This document shows positions 50,038 to 61,229 of a stretch of DNA of 64,000 bases, piece after piece; within the stretch, counting starts at the first letter, position 1; every line of letters starts with the position of its first letter. Source of the DNA: Marinobacter manganoxydans MnI7-9 (GTDB taxonomy: Bacteria > Pseudomonadota > Gammaproteobacteria > Pseudomonadales > Oleiphilaceae); the NCBI RefSeq assembly GCF_000235625.1, contig NZ_AGTR01000028.1, positions 1-64,000 on the forward strand, given 5' to 3'. A model generated the notes under the pieces. It was not told where the DNA came from and did not search any database. It saw only the letters and a list, made by a program, of their open reading frames with translations. The position numbers and the translations under genes are program-made.

Positions 50038-52265
50038 TATTCAGCCCCCTCGGCCGAGATATTGATTCCCGTTCCTTGCGCAAGTTCCACAAAACCGGGG
50101 AAAGACGTAGCCACATTGGCACAGTCGTTCACTGTAATGTCACCCGCAGCGCGCAGGGAAGCGACCGCAAAGGACATTGCGATGCGGTGGTCGCCGTGAC
50201 TGTTCACGGTACCGCCACCGATGGTCTGACCACCATCGATAATAATGCCGTCCGGGGTTACGGTAGTGTCCACGCCCAATGCAGCAAGGCCATCTGCCAT
50301 CACCTGGATCCGATCGCTTTCCTTGACCCGGAGTTCCTCAGCGCCACGCAAAACCGTGCGACCATTGGCGCAGGCCGCGGCGATGAATAGCACCGGAAAT
50401 TCATCGATGGCCAGGGGCACCTGATCCTCAGGGATGTCGATACCCTGCAGCTCCGCCGAGCGGACCCGAAGGTCAGCAACCGGCTCACCACCGATTTCGC
50501 GCTCGTCCAGAATCTCGATATTGGCGCCCATCTGATTCAGGATGTTGATCACACCAACCCTGGTCGGGTTCATTCCAACGTGGCGAAGGATCAGATCGGA
50601 GCCCGGGGCGATACTGGCCGCGACCAGGAAAAATGCAGACGAAGAAATATCGGCAGGGACGTCAATATTGGTCGCCGTCAATTTGCCGCCGCCACTAACA
50701 CTGGCGGTCGCGCCGTCCCGGTGGACGTGGTAGCCAAAGCCCGCCAGCATGCGCTCGGTATGATCGCGAGTAGGCGCCGGCTCGGTCACCGATGTACTGC
50801 CCTCGGCATAAAGCCCGGCCAGCAGAAGACACGATTTGACCTGGGCACTGGCCACCGGCATTTCATAGTGAATACCGGACAGCTTCTGGCCACCACGGAT
50901 TTTCAGTGGCGGGCGCCCCCCTTCTGCGGTATCGATAACGGCGCCCATCGCCCTGAGAGGATCGGCAACCCGCCCCATCGGGCGACCGGAGAGACTCGCA
51001 TCGCCGGTCAGCTCGGAATCAAAGGGCTGGGCCGCCAGCAAACCGGCGAACAGCCGCATGGCGGTTCCCGAGTTACCCAGATACAGAGGCCCGCGGGGGG
51101 CCTGAAGCCCGTGCATGCCAACACCATGGATGCGAACAAAGCCGTCGTCCGGGCCTTCAATGGTAACGCCCATATCCCGGAATGCCTGGAGCGTCGCCAG
51201 GCTGTCTTCACCCTCCAGAAACCCTTTCACTTCGGTTACGCCATCTGCCAGAGCACCCAGCATGATGGACCGGTGCGACATTGACTTGTCGCCGGGCACC
51301 CGGATATCACCGGTGATCGCGCCACCGGACTGAAGACGGAACGTTACCTGCTTTTCACTGTTGTTTGTCACGTAAGCCTGTCCTGAGAGCATCTTCGAAA
51401 AATGTTCACGCGCCGCCTTGGCGCGACTGAAAACCCGCAACAACGTGGCACTGTCCTGATTGGCAATGGCAGTGCGCAGTTGTTCGAGGTCGTGGGTAAA
51501 GTGGTCAATGACACGAAGAACCGCATCACGGTTCGACAGAAAAATATCGTGCCACATCACCGGATCGCTGGCCGCAATCCGGGTGAAATCCCTGAAGCCA
51601 CCGGCGGCGTACCGGAAGATGTCCATGTTCTCATCTTCACCCGCCAGGGTATCTACCAGGGAGAACGCGATCAGGTGAGGCAAGTGGCTGGTGGCTGCCA
51701 GCACCTCATCGTGATACGCCACCGACATGGTCAGCACCGTGGCACCGCAGCCCTCCCAGAGCCCTTGCAGGCGAGCCAGGTGGGGCTGGCTGACATTGTC
51801 CGGCGGCGTAAGGATGACCTTGTGGTTGGCGAAAAGCTCGGGATTTGCCGCCCGGATGCCACTCTTCTCGGAACCGGCAATGGGATGACCGGGAATAACC
51901 AGAGGCGACAAGCCGCCGAACACGGCCTCAACATCGGCTACGAAGCTGGATTTGGTACTACCGACATCGGTGAGTATCGCGTCCGGCTCCAGAGACGGGC
52001 GAATCTGCTCAAGAACCGCGCGTGTTGCTCGTACCGGAACGGCAAGCACAACCAGGTCCGCGCCACGAACTGCATCAGACACCGTTGACGCCGCCTGATC
52101 GATCACACCCAACTCTTTACCGAGCTGCAGTTCCTCAGTGCGATGATCCGCACCAACAACCGTACCCGCAAGCCCATTGCGACGGATCGCGCAGGCCAGG
52201 GAGCCGCCAATCAGCCCCAGGCCAATCACCGCTACCCGTTTAAACAGAGGCTCGGACGGCGCCAT
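50037..52265 (-). CDS. aroA: Fused prephenate dehydrogenase / EPSP synthase
   Basis: A 742-residue fusion. Residues 1 to about 295 are prephenate dehydrogenase (TyrA type): NAD loop [27 protein letters not shown] and the catalytic His in [12 protein letters not shown]. Residues about 305-740 are 3-phosphoshikimate 1-carboxyvinyltransferase: [48 protein letters not shown] and KESDRI. One protein therefore serves both tyrosine formation and the common shikimate pathway. Such fusions occur in Pseudomonas and Marinobacter. It starts one base from the hisC stop. Confidence 0.96.
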   Translation of the reverse strand: MAPSEPLFKRVAVIGLGLIGGSLACAIRRNGLAGTVVGADHRTEELQLGKELGVIDQAASTVSDAVRGADLVVLAVPVRATRAVLEQIRPSLEPDAILTDVGSTKSSFVADVEAVFGGLSPLVIPGHPIAGSEKSGIRAANPELFANHKVILTPPDNVSQPHLARLQGLWEGCGATVLTMSVAYHDEVLAATSHLPHLIAFSLVDTLAGEDENMDIFRYAAGGFRDFTRIAASDPVMWHDIFLSNRDAVLRVIDHFTHDLEQLRTAIANQDSATLLRVFSRAKAAREHFSKMLSGQAYVTNNSEKQVTFRLQSGGAITGDIRVPGDKSMSHRSIMLGALADGVTEVKGFLEGEDSLATLQAFRDMGVTIEGPDDGFVRIHGVGMHGLQAPRGPLYLGNSGTAMRLFAGLLAAQPFDSELTGDASLSGRPMGRVADPLRAMGAVIDTAEGGRPPLKIRGGQKLSGIHYEMPVASAQVKSCLLLAGLYAEGSTSVTEPAPTRDHTERMLAGFGYHVHRDGATASVSGGGKLTATNIDVPADISSSAFFLVAASIAPGSDLILRHVGMNPTRVGVINILNQMGANIEILDEREIGGEPVADLRVRSAELQGIDIPEDQVPLAIDEFPVLFIAAACANGRTVLRGAEELRVKESDRIQVMADGLAALGVDTTVTPDGIIIDGGQTIGGGTVNSHGDHRIAMSFAVASLRAAGDITVNDCANVATSFPGFVELAQGTGINISAEGAE

Positions 52266-52266
52266 A

Positions 52267-53391
52267 TCAGTCGCTCAACCCCGAGGCCGCCAGGGCCTGC
52301 GCCAGTGCATCAATAAAGCGCTCGTTTTCTTCCTGAAGCCCGACAGAAACCCGAAGATGCCGGGGCATACCATAACCGCCGATGGGCCGAACAATCACGC
52401 CGTGGGCCAGCAGGGACTGGTACACGCCCATGGCCTGCTCCCCCACTTCCACGGCAACAAAGTTCCCGGCTGACGGGATGTAACTGAGCCCCATCCGGTC
52501 GAATGCCTCCTGCAACTGACGCAGACCGGCTGTGTTCACATCCCGGGAACGCTGGAGATAGTCTTCATCCTCAAGCACAGCCGTGGCCGCAGACAGGGCA
52601 ACCGTATCCACGTTGAATGGCTGACGCACCCGGTTAAGAATGTCTGCGATGGCCGGCGAGGAGATACTGTAACCTACCCGCAGAGCCGCCAGCCCCCAGG
52701 CTTTGGAGAACGTGCGGCAAACGATGAGATTCGGGAAACGGGCCAACAGCTCGACACCGTCCGGGTATTGATCACCGGTCAGGTATTCACAGTAGGCCTC
52801 ATCCAGAACCACAAGCACGTTCTCGGGGATTTTCTTCAGGAACGCCTCGATGGCGTCCGCCGTGTGAACGGTACCCGTCGGGTTGTTCGGGTTGGCGACA
52901 AACACGAGGCGAGTGCGATCAGTAACCGCTACGGCCATGGCGTCCAGATCGTGCCCCCATTCCCGGGCAGGCACAGACACACCCCTGGCACCGATGGCCT
53001 GTGTCACCAGGGGGTAGACAGCGAACGCGTACTGGGAGAAAACCACTTCGGAATCTGCATCGGCGAAACAACGGGTAATGACTTCCAGTACATCGTTGGA
53101 GCCGTTACCAAGGGTAATCTGATCCATCCCGACGTTCAGACGCTTCGAAAGCGCCTGCTTCAGGTTGAATCCGTTGCCATCGGGATACAGACAAAGCTCG
53201 GAGAGGGCCTGCCGCGCGGCCGACAGCGCTTTTTCGCTCGGCCCCAGCGGGTTTTCGTTGCTCGCCAGCTTGATGATCTCTGCCGGATTGAGGCCAAGCT
53301 CACGGGCCAGCTCTTCAATCGGCTTGCCCGGCTGATACGGTGAGAGGGCCTGTACGCCGCGAACCGCCAGGCTCTGGTAATCAATGGCCAT
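52267..53391 (-). CDS. hisC: Histidinol-phosphate aminotransferase
   Basis: A 374-residue PLP aminotransferase. KLASNENPLGPSEKAL, YPDGNGFNLKQALS, the PLP-lysine motif CRTFSKAWGLAALRVGY and VRPIGGYGMPRHLRVSVG are intact. Its place between pheA and tyrA/aroA suggests that it also transaminates phenylpyruvate or arogenate precursors, as known for HisC copies in this operon; that is an inference. The gene is 45 bases after pheA. Confidence 0.94.
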   Translation of the reverse strand: MAIDYQSLAVRGVQALSPYQPGKPIEELARELGLNPAEIIKLASNENPLGPSEKALSAARQALSELCLYPDGNGFNLKQALSKRLNVGMDQITLGNGSNDVLEVITRCFADADSEVVFSQYAFAVYPLVTQAIGARGVSVPAREWGHDLDAMAVAVTDRTRLVFVANPNNPTGTVHTADAIEAFLKKIPENVLVVLDEAYCEYLTGDQYPDGVELLARFPNLIVCRTFSKAWGLAALRVGYSISSPAIADILNRVRQPFNVDTVALSAATAVLEDEDYLQRSRDVNTAGLRQLQEAFDRMGLSYIPSAGNFVAVEVGEQAMGVYQSLLAHGVIVRPIGGYGMPRHLRVSVGLQEENERFIDALAQALAASGLSD

Positions 53392-53436
53392 AAATCGTCC
53401 TCGACACTCTTTGCTCAGAAACGCAGGTGCAGATAC

Positions 53437-54534
53437 TTACAGAACGCCAATCGGGTAGGAACCCAGGCGTTTGAGCTCAACGGCCTCTTCATCCACTTCT
53501 GCCAGAACCTTCCGGACCTGTTCGTCTTCCATATGTCCCTCAAAATCGATGTAGAACACATAGGCCCAGGTGCCACTTGGCGAGGGCCGCGTTTCGATTC
53601 TGGTCAGGCTGAGCCCGTGACGATGGAACGGCTCGAGGAGCTGATACAGGGCCCCCGGTTTGTTGCGCATGGACACCAGGATAGACGACTTGTCGTGGCC
53701 ACTGGCAGGCACTTCCTCCCGGCCAATGATCAGGAAGCGTGTGGTATTGTCCGGGCGATCCTCAATACTGTTCGCCAGCTTCTGCAGGCCATAGAGCTCG
53801 GCCGCCATATCACCGGCAATAGCCGCCGTGCCGGGCTCCTCGGCTGCGCGCCGGGCCGCTTCCGCATTGCTGGAGACGGTAACCCGCTCGATGCCGTAGC
53901 GGTGGGTGTCCAGCCATTGCCGGCATTGGGCAAACGATTGCTGATGGGAATAAATCCGTGTGATTTCCTGGTCGCCATGCTTCGGAGACACAAGCAGGTG
54001 ATGGTGAATCCGCAGCTGAACCTCGCCGCAGATCTTCAGCGGCGAGGACATGAACATATCCAGGGTGTGGTTGATCATACCCTCGGTCGAGTTTTCGACC
54101 GGCACCACGCCGTAATGAGCAGCGCCGGATTCGACCTCCCGGAATACCGCATCAATGGCCGGCAAAGGCACGCTGACCACCGAGTGACCAAAATGCTTGA
54201 GCGCTGCCGCCTGTGTGAAGGTGCCAATCGGACCCAGGAAGGCAATGTGCATGGGCTTTTCCAGCGCCAGGCAGGCCGACATGATTTCCCGGAACAGACG
54301 GGCCATTTCCTCACCCGACAGCGGCCCCGGATTCTGTTCCTTGATGCGGCGAAGCACCTGGGCCTCCCGCTCGGGGCGATAGAAAAAGACGTCCTGCCCC
54401 GGATTGGCGGTCATTTTAACGTGCGCCACTTCCTGGGCACAGGCGGCCCTGGCACTGATCAGCTCCATGATCTTCTGATCAAGTTGATCGATCTCGTCCC
54501 GCAGCTCTCCGAGCCGAACCTGCTCATCACTCAT
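53437..54534 (-). CDS. pheA: Chorismate mutase / prephenate dehydratase (P-protein)
   Basis: A 365-residue bifunctional enzyme of phenylalanine synthesis. Residues 1 to about 90 are an AroQ chorismate mutase (LRDEIDQLDQKIMELISARA). Residues about 95-275 are the dehydratase (IAFLGPIGTFTQAAALKHFG, VVPVENSTEGMINHTLDMF, NTTRFLIIG). The last 85 residues are an ACT domain (LVSMRNKPGALYQLLEPF, LTRIETRPSPSG), the phenylalanine feedback site. It begins 2 bases from the serC stop. Confidence 0.96.
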   Translation of the reverse strand: MSDEQVRLGELRDEIDQLDQKIMELISARAACAQEVAHVKMTANPGQDVFFYRPEREAQVLRRIKEQNPGPLSGEEMARLFREIMSACLALEKPMHIAFLGPIGTFTQAAALKHFGHSVVSVPLPAIDAVFREVESGAAHYGVVPVENSTEGMINHTLDMFMSSPLKICGEVQLRIHHHLLVSPKHGDQEITRIYSHQQSFAQCRQWLDTHRYGIERVTVSSNAEAARRAAEEPGTAAIAGDMAAELYGLQKLANSIEDRPDNTTRFLIIGREEVPASGHDKSSILVSMRNKPGALYQLLEPFHRHGLSLTRIETRPSPSGTWAYVFYIDFEGHMEDEQVRKVLAEVDEEAVELKRLGSYPIGVL

Positions 54535-54536
54535 GA

Positions 54537-55619
54537 TCAGCCACGCTCCTTCGCAAATTCGGTCATGTAGTCGATCAGTGCATCGACACCGGCTTCTGGC
54601 ATCGCGTTGTAGATGCTCGCACGCATTCCGCCAACCGACCGGTGGCCGGCCAGGTTCAGCAGGCCACGGGCATTGGCACCCTTCAGGAATTCACCGTTCA
54701 GGGCATCATCCGCCAGCGTGAATGGTACGTTCATCCAGGAGCGGAAGCGCGGATCAATCGGGTTGGCGTAAAACTCGTTGGTATCGATGAAATCGTAGAG
54801 CTTGCGGGCCTTGCGCAGGTTGATTTCACCCATGGCCTTCACACCGCCCTGCTCTTTCAGCCACTTGAACACCAGACCGGCCAGATACCAGGAATAGGTC
54901 GCCGGCGTGTTGTACATGGAGCCGTTATCTGCGATCACCTGATAATTCATCATGGTCGGGGTCTCCTGGCGGGCCTTACCCAGGAGATCCTTGCGGATAA
55001 TGACCACTACCAATCCCGAGGGACCGATGTTCTTCTGGGCACCGGCATAGATCACACCGAACCTGGAGACGTCCACCGGCCTCGACAGCATTGATGAGGA
55101 CATGTCGGCAACCAGCGGCGCGCCCGGGCTATCCGGAATAAAACCGAATTCCAGGCCACCGATGGTCTCGTTGGGCGTGTAGTGCAGATAAGCCGCGTCG
55201 GCACTGGTCTGCCACGAGGATTGATCCGGAATCGTGGTAAAGCCACTGTCTTCCGAACTCGCCACCACGTTCACCTTGCCATAGCGACTGGCCTCGGCAA
55301 TGGCCTTCTTGGACCAGATGCCAGTGTTCACGTAGTCCGCAGAGCCTTTTTCGCCCAGCAGATTCAGAGGAATGGTGGAAAACTGGCTGGACGCCCCACC
55401 CTGCATGAAAAGAACCGCGTAGTCGTCCGACACGCCGGCCAGTTCACGCAGATCTTTTTCTGCAGTTTCGGCAATCTGGACAAACTCGTCGCTGCGATGG
55501 CTCATTTCCATCACCGACATGCCGGTACCGCGCCAGTCGAGCATTTCATCCCGCGCCTGACGAAGCACGCTCTCCGGCAAGGTGGCCGGACCTGCACAAA
55601 AGTTATACGCCCTGCTCAT
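54537..55619 (-). CDS. serC: Phosphoserine aminotransferase
   Basis: A 360-residue PLP enzyme of serine and pyridoxine synthesis. MSRAYNFCAGPATLPESVL, MEMSHRSDEF, FMQGGASSQFSTIPLNLL and the PLP-lysine segment IYAGAQKNIGPSGLVVVII are typical. HRSVGGMRASIYNAMPEAGV closes the active site. The start is ATG 55619; an ATG at 55637 is less conserved. Sits between gyrA and pheA as in pseudomonads. Confidence 0.96.
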   Translation of the reverse strand: MSRAYNFCAGPATLPESVLRQARDEMLDWRGTGMSVMEMSHRSDEFVQIAETAEKDLRELAGVSDDYAVLFMQGGASSQFSTIPLNLLGEKGSADYVNTGIWSKKAIAEASRYGKVNVVASSEDSGFTTIPDQSSWQTSADAAYLHYTPNETIGGLEFGFIPDSPGAPLVADMSSSMLSRPVDVSRFGVIYAGAQKNIGPSGLVVVIIRKDLLGKARQETPTMMNYQVIADNGSMYNTPATYSWYLAGLVFKWLKEQGGVKAMGEINLRKARKLYDFIDTNEFYANPIDPRFRSWMNVPFTLADDALNGEFLKGANARGLLNLAGHRSVGGMRASIYNAMPEAGVDALIDYMTEFAKERG

Positions 55620-55670
55620 GTTGCTGCTTTCTCTCAAGTCTTGCTGAATCTGTCCGTGGCAAGTGCCGGC

Positions 55671-58301
55671 TTATTCGTCGCCGGCACTCTCGCCTTCTTG
55701 GCCTTGCTGGCCTTCTTCCGGGCTCTCGTCGGCAACAATCGGATTGCCTTCACTGTCGAGCTCTTCGTCGTCGGTTTCCGCAATCCGCTCAACGCCAACC
55801 AGCCGCTCGTCTTCCTGGCTCAGCTTGATCAGGCGCACGCCCTGGGTATTCCGGCTAAGAACCGACACTTCGTCTGTCCGGGTACGCACGAGCGTGCCCT
55901 TGTCAGAGATCAGCATCATTTCGTCACCGTCGAACAGCTGCAGGGCTGTCACCAGGTTACCGTTACGCTCGGAGCACTGCATGGCGATAACGCCCTGGCT
56001 GCCACGGCTGTAGGTCGGGAACTCGTCAATGGCGGTACGCTTGCCGTAGCCGTTTTCGGAGGCAGTCAGGATAACCCCACCGTCCTGCGGGATGATCAGC
56101 GACACCACATGGTGACCCTGCGGCATCTTGATACCGCGAACACCACGGGCTGTCCGGCTCATGGGACGAACGGCTTCTTCGTTGAAGCGCACCGCCTTGC
56201 CAGCGGTCGAGAACAGCATGACCTCGGCATCGCCTTTGGTAATGGCTGCACCGATCAGGGTATCGCCCTCATCCAGTGACAGGGCAATCAGGCCGCTGCT
56301 GCGCGGACGCGAGAAGTTCGGCAACGGCGTTTTCTTGACCACACCGGCAGAGGTGGCCATCAGCACGAACTGGTCTTCCGGATAATCCCGAACCGGCAGG
56401 AACGTGGTAATACGCTCGCCTTCGTCCAGCGGCAGGATATTCACCATGGGCCGACCGCGGGAGGCACGGCTGGCGCGTGGAATCTCGAACACCCGCAGCC
56501 AGTACACCTTGCCACGGTTGGAGAAACACAGAATCGTATCGTGGGAGTTGGCCACCAGCAGCTTCTCAACGAAGTCTTCGTCCTTCATAGAGGTTGCTGC
56601 CTTGCCCCGACCACCACGACGCTGGGCCTGGTAGTCTTCCACTGCCTGGGTCTTGGCGTAACCACTGTGGGAAATGGTCACCACCAGGTCTTCTTCATCA
56701 ATCAGGTCGGCGATGGTCAGGTCGCGACGGGAGCTGGTGATTTCGGTACGACGCTCGTCACCAAACTCGGTAACGATCGCTTCCAGCTCTTCCCGGATCA
56801 CCTGGAGCAGCCGCTCGGGGTCGCCCAGGATGTCCAGCAGATCGGCAATCTTGTCGAGAATTTCCTTGTATTCGTTCTGGAGCTTCTCGGTTTCCAGACC
56901 GGTCAGGCGGTGCAGACGCAAGTCCAGAATGGCCTGGGCCTGTTCCGGTGAAAGATGATACAGACCTTCACGCAGCCCATAGATCTCTGGCAGGTCGTCC
57001 GGACGGCAGGCGTCCTGACCGGCACGTTCCAGCATGGCCATGACATCGCCCGGTGACCAGCCCTTGGCAATCAGCTTTTCCTTCGCTTCGGCGGCGGACG
57101 GCGAGGCCTTGATCAGCTCGATAATCTCGTCGATGTTGGCCAGGGCAACCGTCAAACCTTCCAGAATATGGCCACGTTCACGGGCTTTACGCAGTTCGTA
57201 GATGGTCCGGCGGGTCACTACTTCACGGCGGTGACGAACGAACGCATCCAGCAGCTGCTTCAGATTCAGGGTTTTCGGCTCACCGTTGATCAGGCCAACC
57301 ATGTTGATGCCGAATACAGTTTCCAGCTGGGTCTGGGCAAACAGGTTGTTGACCACAACGTCCGGGTTCTCACCCCGACGCAGTTCGATCACCACCCGGA
57401 TACCTTCCTTGTTGGATTCGTCCCGCAGCTCGGAGATACCTTCAAGACGCTTTTCTTTTACCAGCTCCGCGATCTTCTCGATCAGGCGGGCCTTGTTCAG
57501 CTGATACGGCAGCTCGGTGATGATGATGGCATCGCGATTGGTCTTGTTGTCGTGCTCGATCTCGTGGCGGGCACGAATATAGATACGACCACGGCCGGTA
57601 CGGTAGGCCTCAACGATGCCGGCACGGCCGTTGATGATGCCCTCGGTCGGGAAATCCGGGCCCGGAATGAATTCCATCAGCTCATCGATGGTCAGATCCG
57701 GATTATCAATCAGCGCCAAGCAGCCGCTTACGACTTCCGTCAGGTTGTGGGGCGGAATGTTGGTAGCCATGCCCACGGCAATACCGGAGGAACCATTCAC
57801 CAGCAGGTTGGGCACCCGGGTGGGCAGAACCTCGGGAATCCGCTCGGTACCGTCGTAGTTATCGACGAAATCGACGGTTTCCTTGTCCAGGTCCGCCAGC
57901 AGGGAGTGGGCGATCTTCTCCATGCGGATCTCGGTGTAACGCATGGCAGCCGCGTTGTCACCGTCGATGGAACCGAAGTTACCCTGGCCATCAACCAGCG
58001 GATACCGCAGGGAGAACGGCTGGGCCATACGTACGATGGTGTCGTATACCGCAGAGTCACCGTGGGGGTGGTATTTACCGATAACATCACCCACCACACG
58101 GGCGGACTTCTTATAGGCCTTGTTCCAGTCGTTGTTCAGTTCGGACATGGCGAACAGAACGCGGCGGTGAACCGGCTTGAGGCCATCCCTCACATCCGGA
58201 AGCGCCCGCCCGACGATCACGCTCATGGCGTAATCGAGGTAGGACTGTTTTAACTCGTCTTCAATATTGACCGGCAGGATCTCTTTGGCTAACTCACCCA
58301 T
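55671..58301 (-). CDS. gyrA: DNA gyrase subunit A
   Basis: An 876-residue type II topoisomerase subunit that cuts and rejoins DNA during negative supercoiling. The catalytic Tyr122 (AAAMRYTE) is in place. The quinolone-determining residues are wild type: Ser83 and Asp87 ([12 protein letters not shown]). The C-terminal pinwheel begins with the GyrA box QRRGGRGK (about 560). A long acidic tail closes the protein. It is the first gene of the gyrA-pyrF block. Confidence 0.98.
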   Translation of the reverse strand: MGELAKEILPVNIEDELKQSYLDYAMSVIVGRALPDVRDGLKPVHRRVLFAMSELNNDWNKAYKKSARVVGDVIGKYHPHGDSAVYDTIVRMAQPFSLRYPLVDGQGNFGSIDGDNAAAMRYTEIRMEKIAHSLLADLDKETVDFVDNYDGTERIPEVLPTRVPNLLVNGSSGIAVGMATNIPPHNLTEVVSGCLALIDNPDLTIDELMEFIPGPDFPTEGIINGRAGIVEAYRTGRGRIYIRARHEIEHDNKTNRDAIIITELPYQLNKARLIEKIAELVKEKRLEGISELRDESNKEGIRVVIELRRGENPDVVVNNLFAQTQLETVFGINMVGLINGEPKTLNLKQLLDAFVRHRREVVTRRTIYELRKARERGHILEGLTVALANIDEIIELIKASPSAAEAKEKLIAKGWSPGDVMAMLERAGQDACRPDDLPEIYGLREGLYHLSPEQAQAILDLRLHRLTGLETEKLQNEYKEILDKIADLLDILGDPERLLQVIREELEAIVTEFGDERRTEITSSRRDLTIADLIDEEDLVVTISHSGYAKTQAVEDYQAQRRGGRGKAATSMKDEDFVEKLLVANSHDTILCFSNRGKVYWLRVFEIPRASRASRGRPMVNILPLDEGERITTFLPVRDYPEDQFVLMATSAGVVKKTPLPNFSRPRSSGLIALSLDEGDTLIGAAITKGDAEVMLFSTAGKAVRFNEEAVRPMSRTARGVRGIKMPQGHHVVSLIIPQDGGVILTASENGYGKRTAIDEFPTYSRGSQGVIAMQCSERNGNLVTALQLFDGDEMMLISDKGTLVRTRTDEVSVLSRNTQGVRLIKLSQEDERLVGVERIAETDDEELDSEGNPIVADESPEEGQQGQEGESAGDE

Positions 58302-58338
58302 CGAGAAAGGTTCCTTTGCGTTATCTGGAAGTCGTATC

Positions 58339-58357
58339 GGGGCCGTTTCCGGGCCCC
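58339..58357 (-). terminator. Hairpin between purU and gyrA
   Basis: GGGGCC/GGCCCC with a 7-base loop lies 71 bases after the purU stop and 38 bases before the gyrA start. No T-run. It could end purU or sit in the gyrA leader. Confidence 0.3.
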
Positions 58358-58427
58358 ATAGTTATTCTTCAACAAGCCGCCAAGTCTACCACAGTCGCAC
58401 CCTTTCCGGGGCAACTGTGAGGCAGCC

Positions 58428-59282
58428 TTAATCAAACACCACTGTCTTGTTTTCGTAGGTGATCACCCGGTCTTCAATGTGTGAGCGCAGGCCCCGGGCC
58501 AACACGTTCTTTTCCACATCCTTACCCAGGCGAACCATATCCTCGATAGAGTCGCTGTGGGTGATCCGGATAACGTCCTGCTCGATGATCGGGCCCTCGT
58601 CGAGGTCCTGAGTCACGTAGTGGCAGGTGGCACCAATCAGCTTAACACCGCGGCTGTAGGCCTGGTGATAGGGGCGTGCACCGGCGAAAGACGGCAGGAA
58701 GCTGTGATGGATATTGATCACCTTGCCGGAGTATTTCTCGCAGAGCTCGCCAGGAAGGATCTGCATGTAGCGCGCCAGCACCACCACATCGGCCTCATAT
58801 TTCTGGAACAGCTCATCAATATGGGCGAAAGCTTCCTCTTTGTTTTCCTTGCTTACCGGCACGTGGTGGTAGGGAATCTCATGCCACTCCACCATCCGGC
58901 GCAGGTCGTCGTGGTTGGAGATGACCGCCACGATCTCGGCATTGATCTCCTTGCTGTGCCAGCGGTGCAGCAGATCAGCCACACAATGGGATTCCTTGCT
59001 GCACATCAGGATGACTTTCTTGGGCTGGGCCGAGTCGGCAATGTGCCAGTTCATATTGAATTCGCGGGCAATCGGCTCAAACGCGGCGCGGAACTGGTCC
59101 AGACCGAACGGAATCGAGGTGGCCTTGATCTCGTGCCGCATGAAAAACCAGCCGGTTTGCGTGTCGGAATGGTGACTCGCCTCGGTAATCCAGCCATTGT
59201 ATGTCGACAGAAAATTACTCACCTTGGCGACAATTCCCACCCGGTCGGGGCAGGAAATCACAAGACGATAGGTATGCTCCAT
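58428..59282 (-). CDS. purU: Formyltetrahydrofolate deformylase
   Basis: A 284-residue enzyme releasing formate from 10-formyltetrahydrofolate. An N-terminal ACT domain (about 5-80, LVISCPDRVGIVAKVSNFL) precedes a formyltransferase-like domain. The catalytic set is NIHHSFLPSFAGARPYHQAY and LDEGPIIEQDV. It fits PurU in length and order. AAGGAAAG lies upstream of the ATG. Divergent from ggt. Confidence 0.95.
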   Translation of the reverse strand: MEHTYRLVISCPDRVGIVAKVSNFLSTYNGWITEASHHSDTQTGWFFMRHEIKATSIPFGLDQFRAAFEPIAREFNMNWHIADSAQPKKVILMCSKESHCVADLLHRWHSKEINAEIVAVISNHDDLRRMVEWHEIPYHHVPVSKENKEEAFAHIDELFQKYEADVVVLARYMQILPGELCEKYSGKVINIHHSFLPSFAGARPYHQAYSRGVKLIGATCHYVTQDLDEGPIIEQDVIRITHSDSIEDMVRLGKDVEKNVLARGLRSHIEDRVITYENKTVVFD

Positions 59283-59425
59283 GAAAGCCTTTCCTTAACT
59301 GAAATCCGGGAAAGCAGGTGCGTCGGGGAATCACCGCCGACATTAACGGCAGGTTAACGGTACGCACCTATGAAAATGACCGGCTATCATAGCCTATCTG
59401 AACGCCAGAAACGAGGAATGGAGAT

Positions 59426-61189
59426 ATGGACAGAGGCCTCTACCAACGCACAATCAAAAACCTCGCCACGGGGCGCTCAGGCCGCCTTTCGATTGCGGCC
59501 GCCTTGACCTTTTTCATCACCACCGCGCCGGCCTTCGGACAGGCCATTCTCGAGGGTGAGCGGTTTCACCCGGTTACCGCAACCCAGGGCATGGTTGCCA
59601 CCAGCCATACACTGGCCACCGAGGTGGCTCTGGAAGTGCTGAAAAACGGCGGCAATGCAATCGATGCAGCCGTTACCGCCGGTTTTGCACTCGCTGTTAC
59701 CCAGCCCCGTTCCGGCAACATTGGCGGTGGCGGTTTCATGCTGATTTCCAGGGGCGACGGATCAGATCCGGAAGCCATTGATTATCGCGAAAAAGCGCCC
59801 GCTGCCGCCACAGAAACCATGTTCCAGGACGAATCCGGCGAGGTGGTCAGGAACCGCAGTCGTTTTACCCACCTGGCCGCAGGGGTTCCGGGCACAGTTG
59901 CCGGCCTTGCACTGGCGCTGGAGCGGCACGGCACCATTACCCTCAAGCAGGCACTGGCGCCGGCCATCAAACTGGCCCAAGACGGTTTCGTAGTGCCCCA
60001 GCGTTTTACTGAAGGTCTGGAGCAGGCCCGGGAGAGACTCGAGCGATGGCCCGCCACCCGTGACACCTTTTATAGGGAAGACGGCAGCGCCTGGCAGCCC
60101 GGGAAACGCTTTCGACAGCCGGAACTGGCGGCAACACTCCAGCGCATTGCCGACAACGGCGTGAAAGGCTTTTACGAAGGCGAAACCGCCGATCTGATTG
60201 CCAGCGAAATGGAACGGAATGGCGGCCTCATCACGCACCAGGACCTGAAAGACTATCGCCCGGTTGTCCGGGCGCCGGTTCACGGCAACTATCGCGGGTA
60301 CGATATTTTCTCGATGTCGCCGCCCTCCTCCGGCGGCACGCACATTGTCCAGATCCTGAATATCCTGGAAGGCTTCCCGATGGCCGAGTTTGGCCATAAC
60401 TCCGCTGATGCGATTCATCACATGGCCGAAGCCATGAAACTGGCCTACGCGGACCGTTCAAAATACCTCGGCGACACGGATTATGTGGAGGTGCCGCTGG
60501 CGGGGTTAACCAGCAAAGGCTACGCAGAAGAACTGCGCAAAGGCATTGATCCAGACAGGGCACGACCGGCCAGCGACATCAATCCCGGCCAGCCAGCTGC
60601 CTGGGAAAGCCCTGAAACCACCCATTTTTCCGTGGTGGATAAATGGGGCAACGCCGTGTCCAACACCTACACAATCAATTTCAGTTATGGATCCGGCATT
60701 ACGGTGGAAGGCGCTGGATTCCTGCTTAACAACGAAATGGACGACTTCAGTGCCAAGCCCGGTGTGCCCAACGCTTATGGCCTGATCGGTGGCGAAGCCA
60801 ACAAGGTCGAGCCCGGCAAACGCATGCTGAGCTCCATGTCGCCCACTATCGTTAAGAAGGATGGCAAGAACGTTCTGGTTACCGGCAGCCCCGGAGGCTC
60901 CCGGATCATTACCACCACCTTGCAGGTGATCCTCAATGTGATTGATCATGGAATGAACATCCAGACCGCCGTGAGCGCTCCGCGCATGCACCACCAGTGG
61001 CTGCCGGATGAAATCCGGATCGAACAGGGCATCAGCCCCGACACCATCCGGCTTCTGCAGGAGCGGGGGCACACGGTGGTCGGTGGATCAGCCATGGGCG
61101 CCATCCAGAGCATCCTGATTGACGAAGAGGGTGTTCTCAATGGTGGCGCGGACCCGAGGAGGAGCACTTCGTCGGCCATGGGCTATTAA
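59426..61189 (+). CDS. ggt: Gamma-glutamyltransferase
   Basis: A 587-residue exported Ntn hydrolase that splits glutathione and other gamma-glutamyl compounds in the periplasm. The signal peptide is residues 1 to about 37 (ALTFFITTAPAFGQA). The autocleavage site and nucleophile Thr is in SPETTHFSVVDKWGNAVSNT (about 390), giving large and small chains. Substrate-site segments RSGNIGGGGFMLI, MSPPSSGGTHIVQ and SSMSPTIV are conserved. The YkoF-like gene and ftsH paralogue follow within 41 bases. Confidence 0.95.
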   Translation: MDRGLYQRTIKNLATGRSGRLSIAAALTFFITTAPAFGQAILEGERFHPVTATQGMVATSHTLATEVALEVLKNGGNAIDAAVTAGFALAVTQPRSGNIGGGGFMLISRGDGSDPEAIDYREKAPAAATETMFQDESGEVVRNRSRFTHLAAGVPGTVAGLALALERHGTITLKQALAPAIKLAQDGFVVPQRFTEGLEQARERLERWPATRDTFYREDGSAWQPGKRFRQPELAATLQRIADNGVKGFYEGETADLIASEMERNGGLITHQDLKDYRPVVRAPVHGNYRGYDIFSMSPPSSGGTHIVQILNILEGFPMAEFGHNSADAIHHMAEAMKLAYADRSKYLGDTDYVEVPLAGLTSKGYAEELRKGIDPDRARPASDINPGQPAAWESPETTHFSVVDKWGNAVSNTYTINFSYGSGITVEGAGFLLNNEMDDFSAKPGVPNAYGLIGGEANKVEPGKRMLSSMSPTIVKKDGKNVLVTGSPGGSRIITTTLQVILNVIDHGMNIQTAVSAPRMHHQWLPDEIRIEQGISPDTIRLLQERGHTVVGGSAMGAIQSILIDEEGVLNGGADPRRSTSSAMGY

Positions 61190-61229
61190 CGGGCAATTGA
61201 CCAGGGTCACTGACCTGAATGGAGGCTTT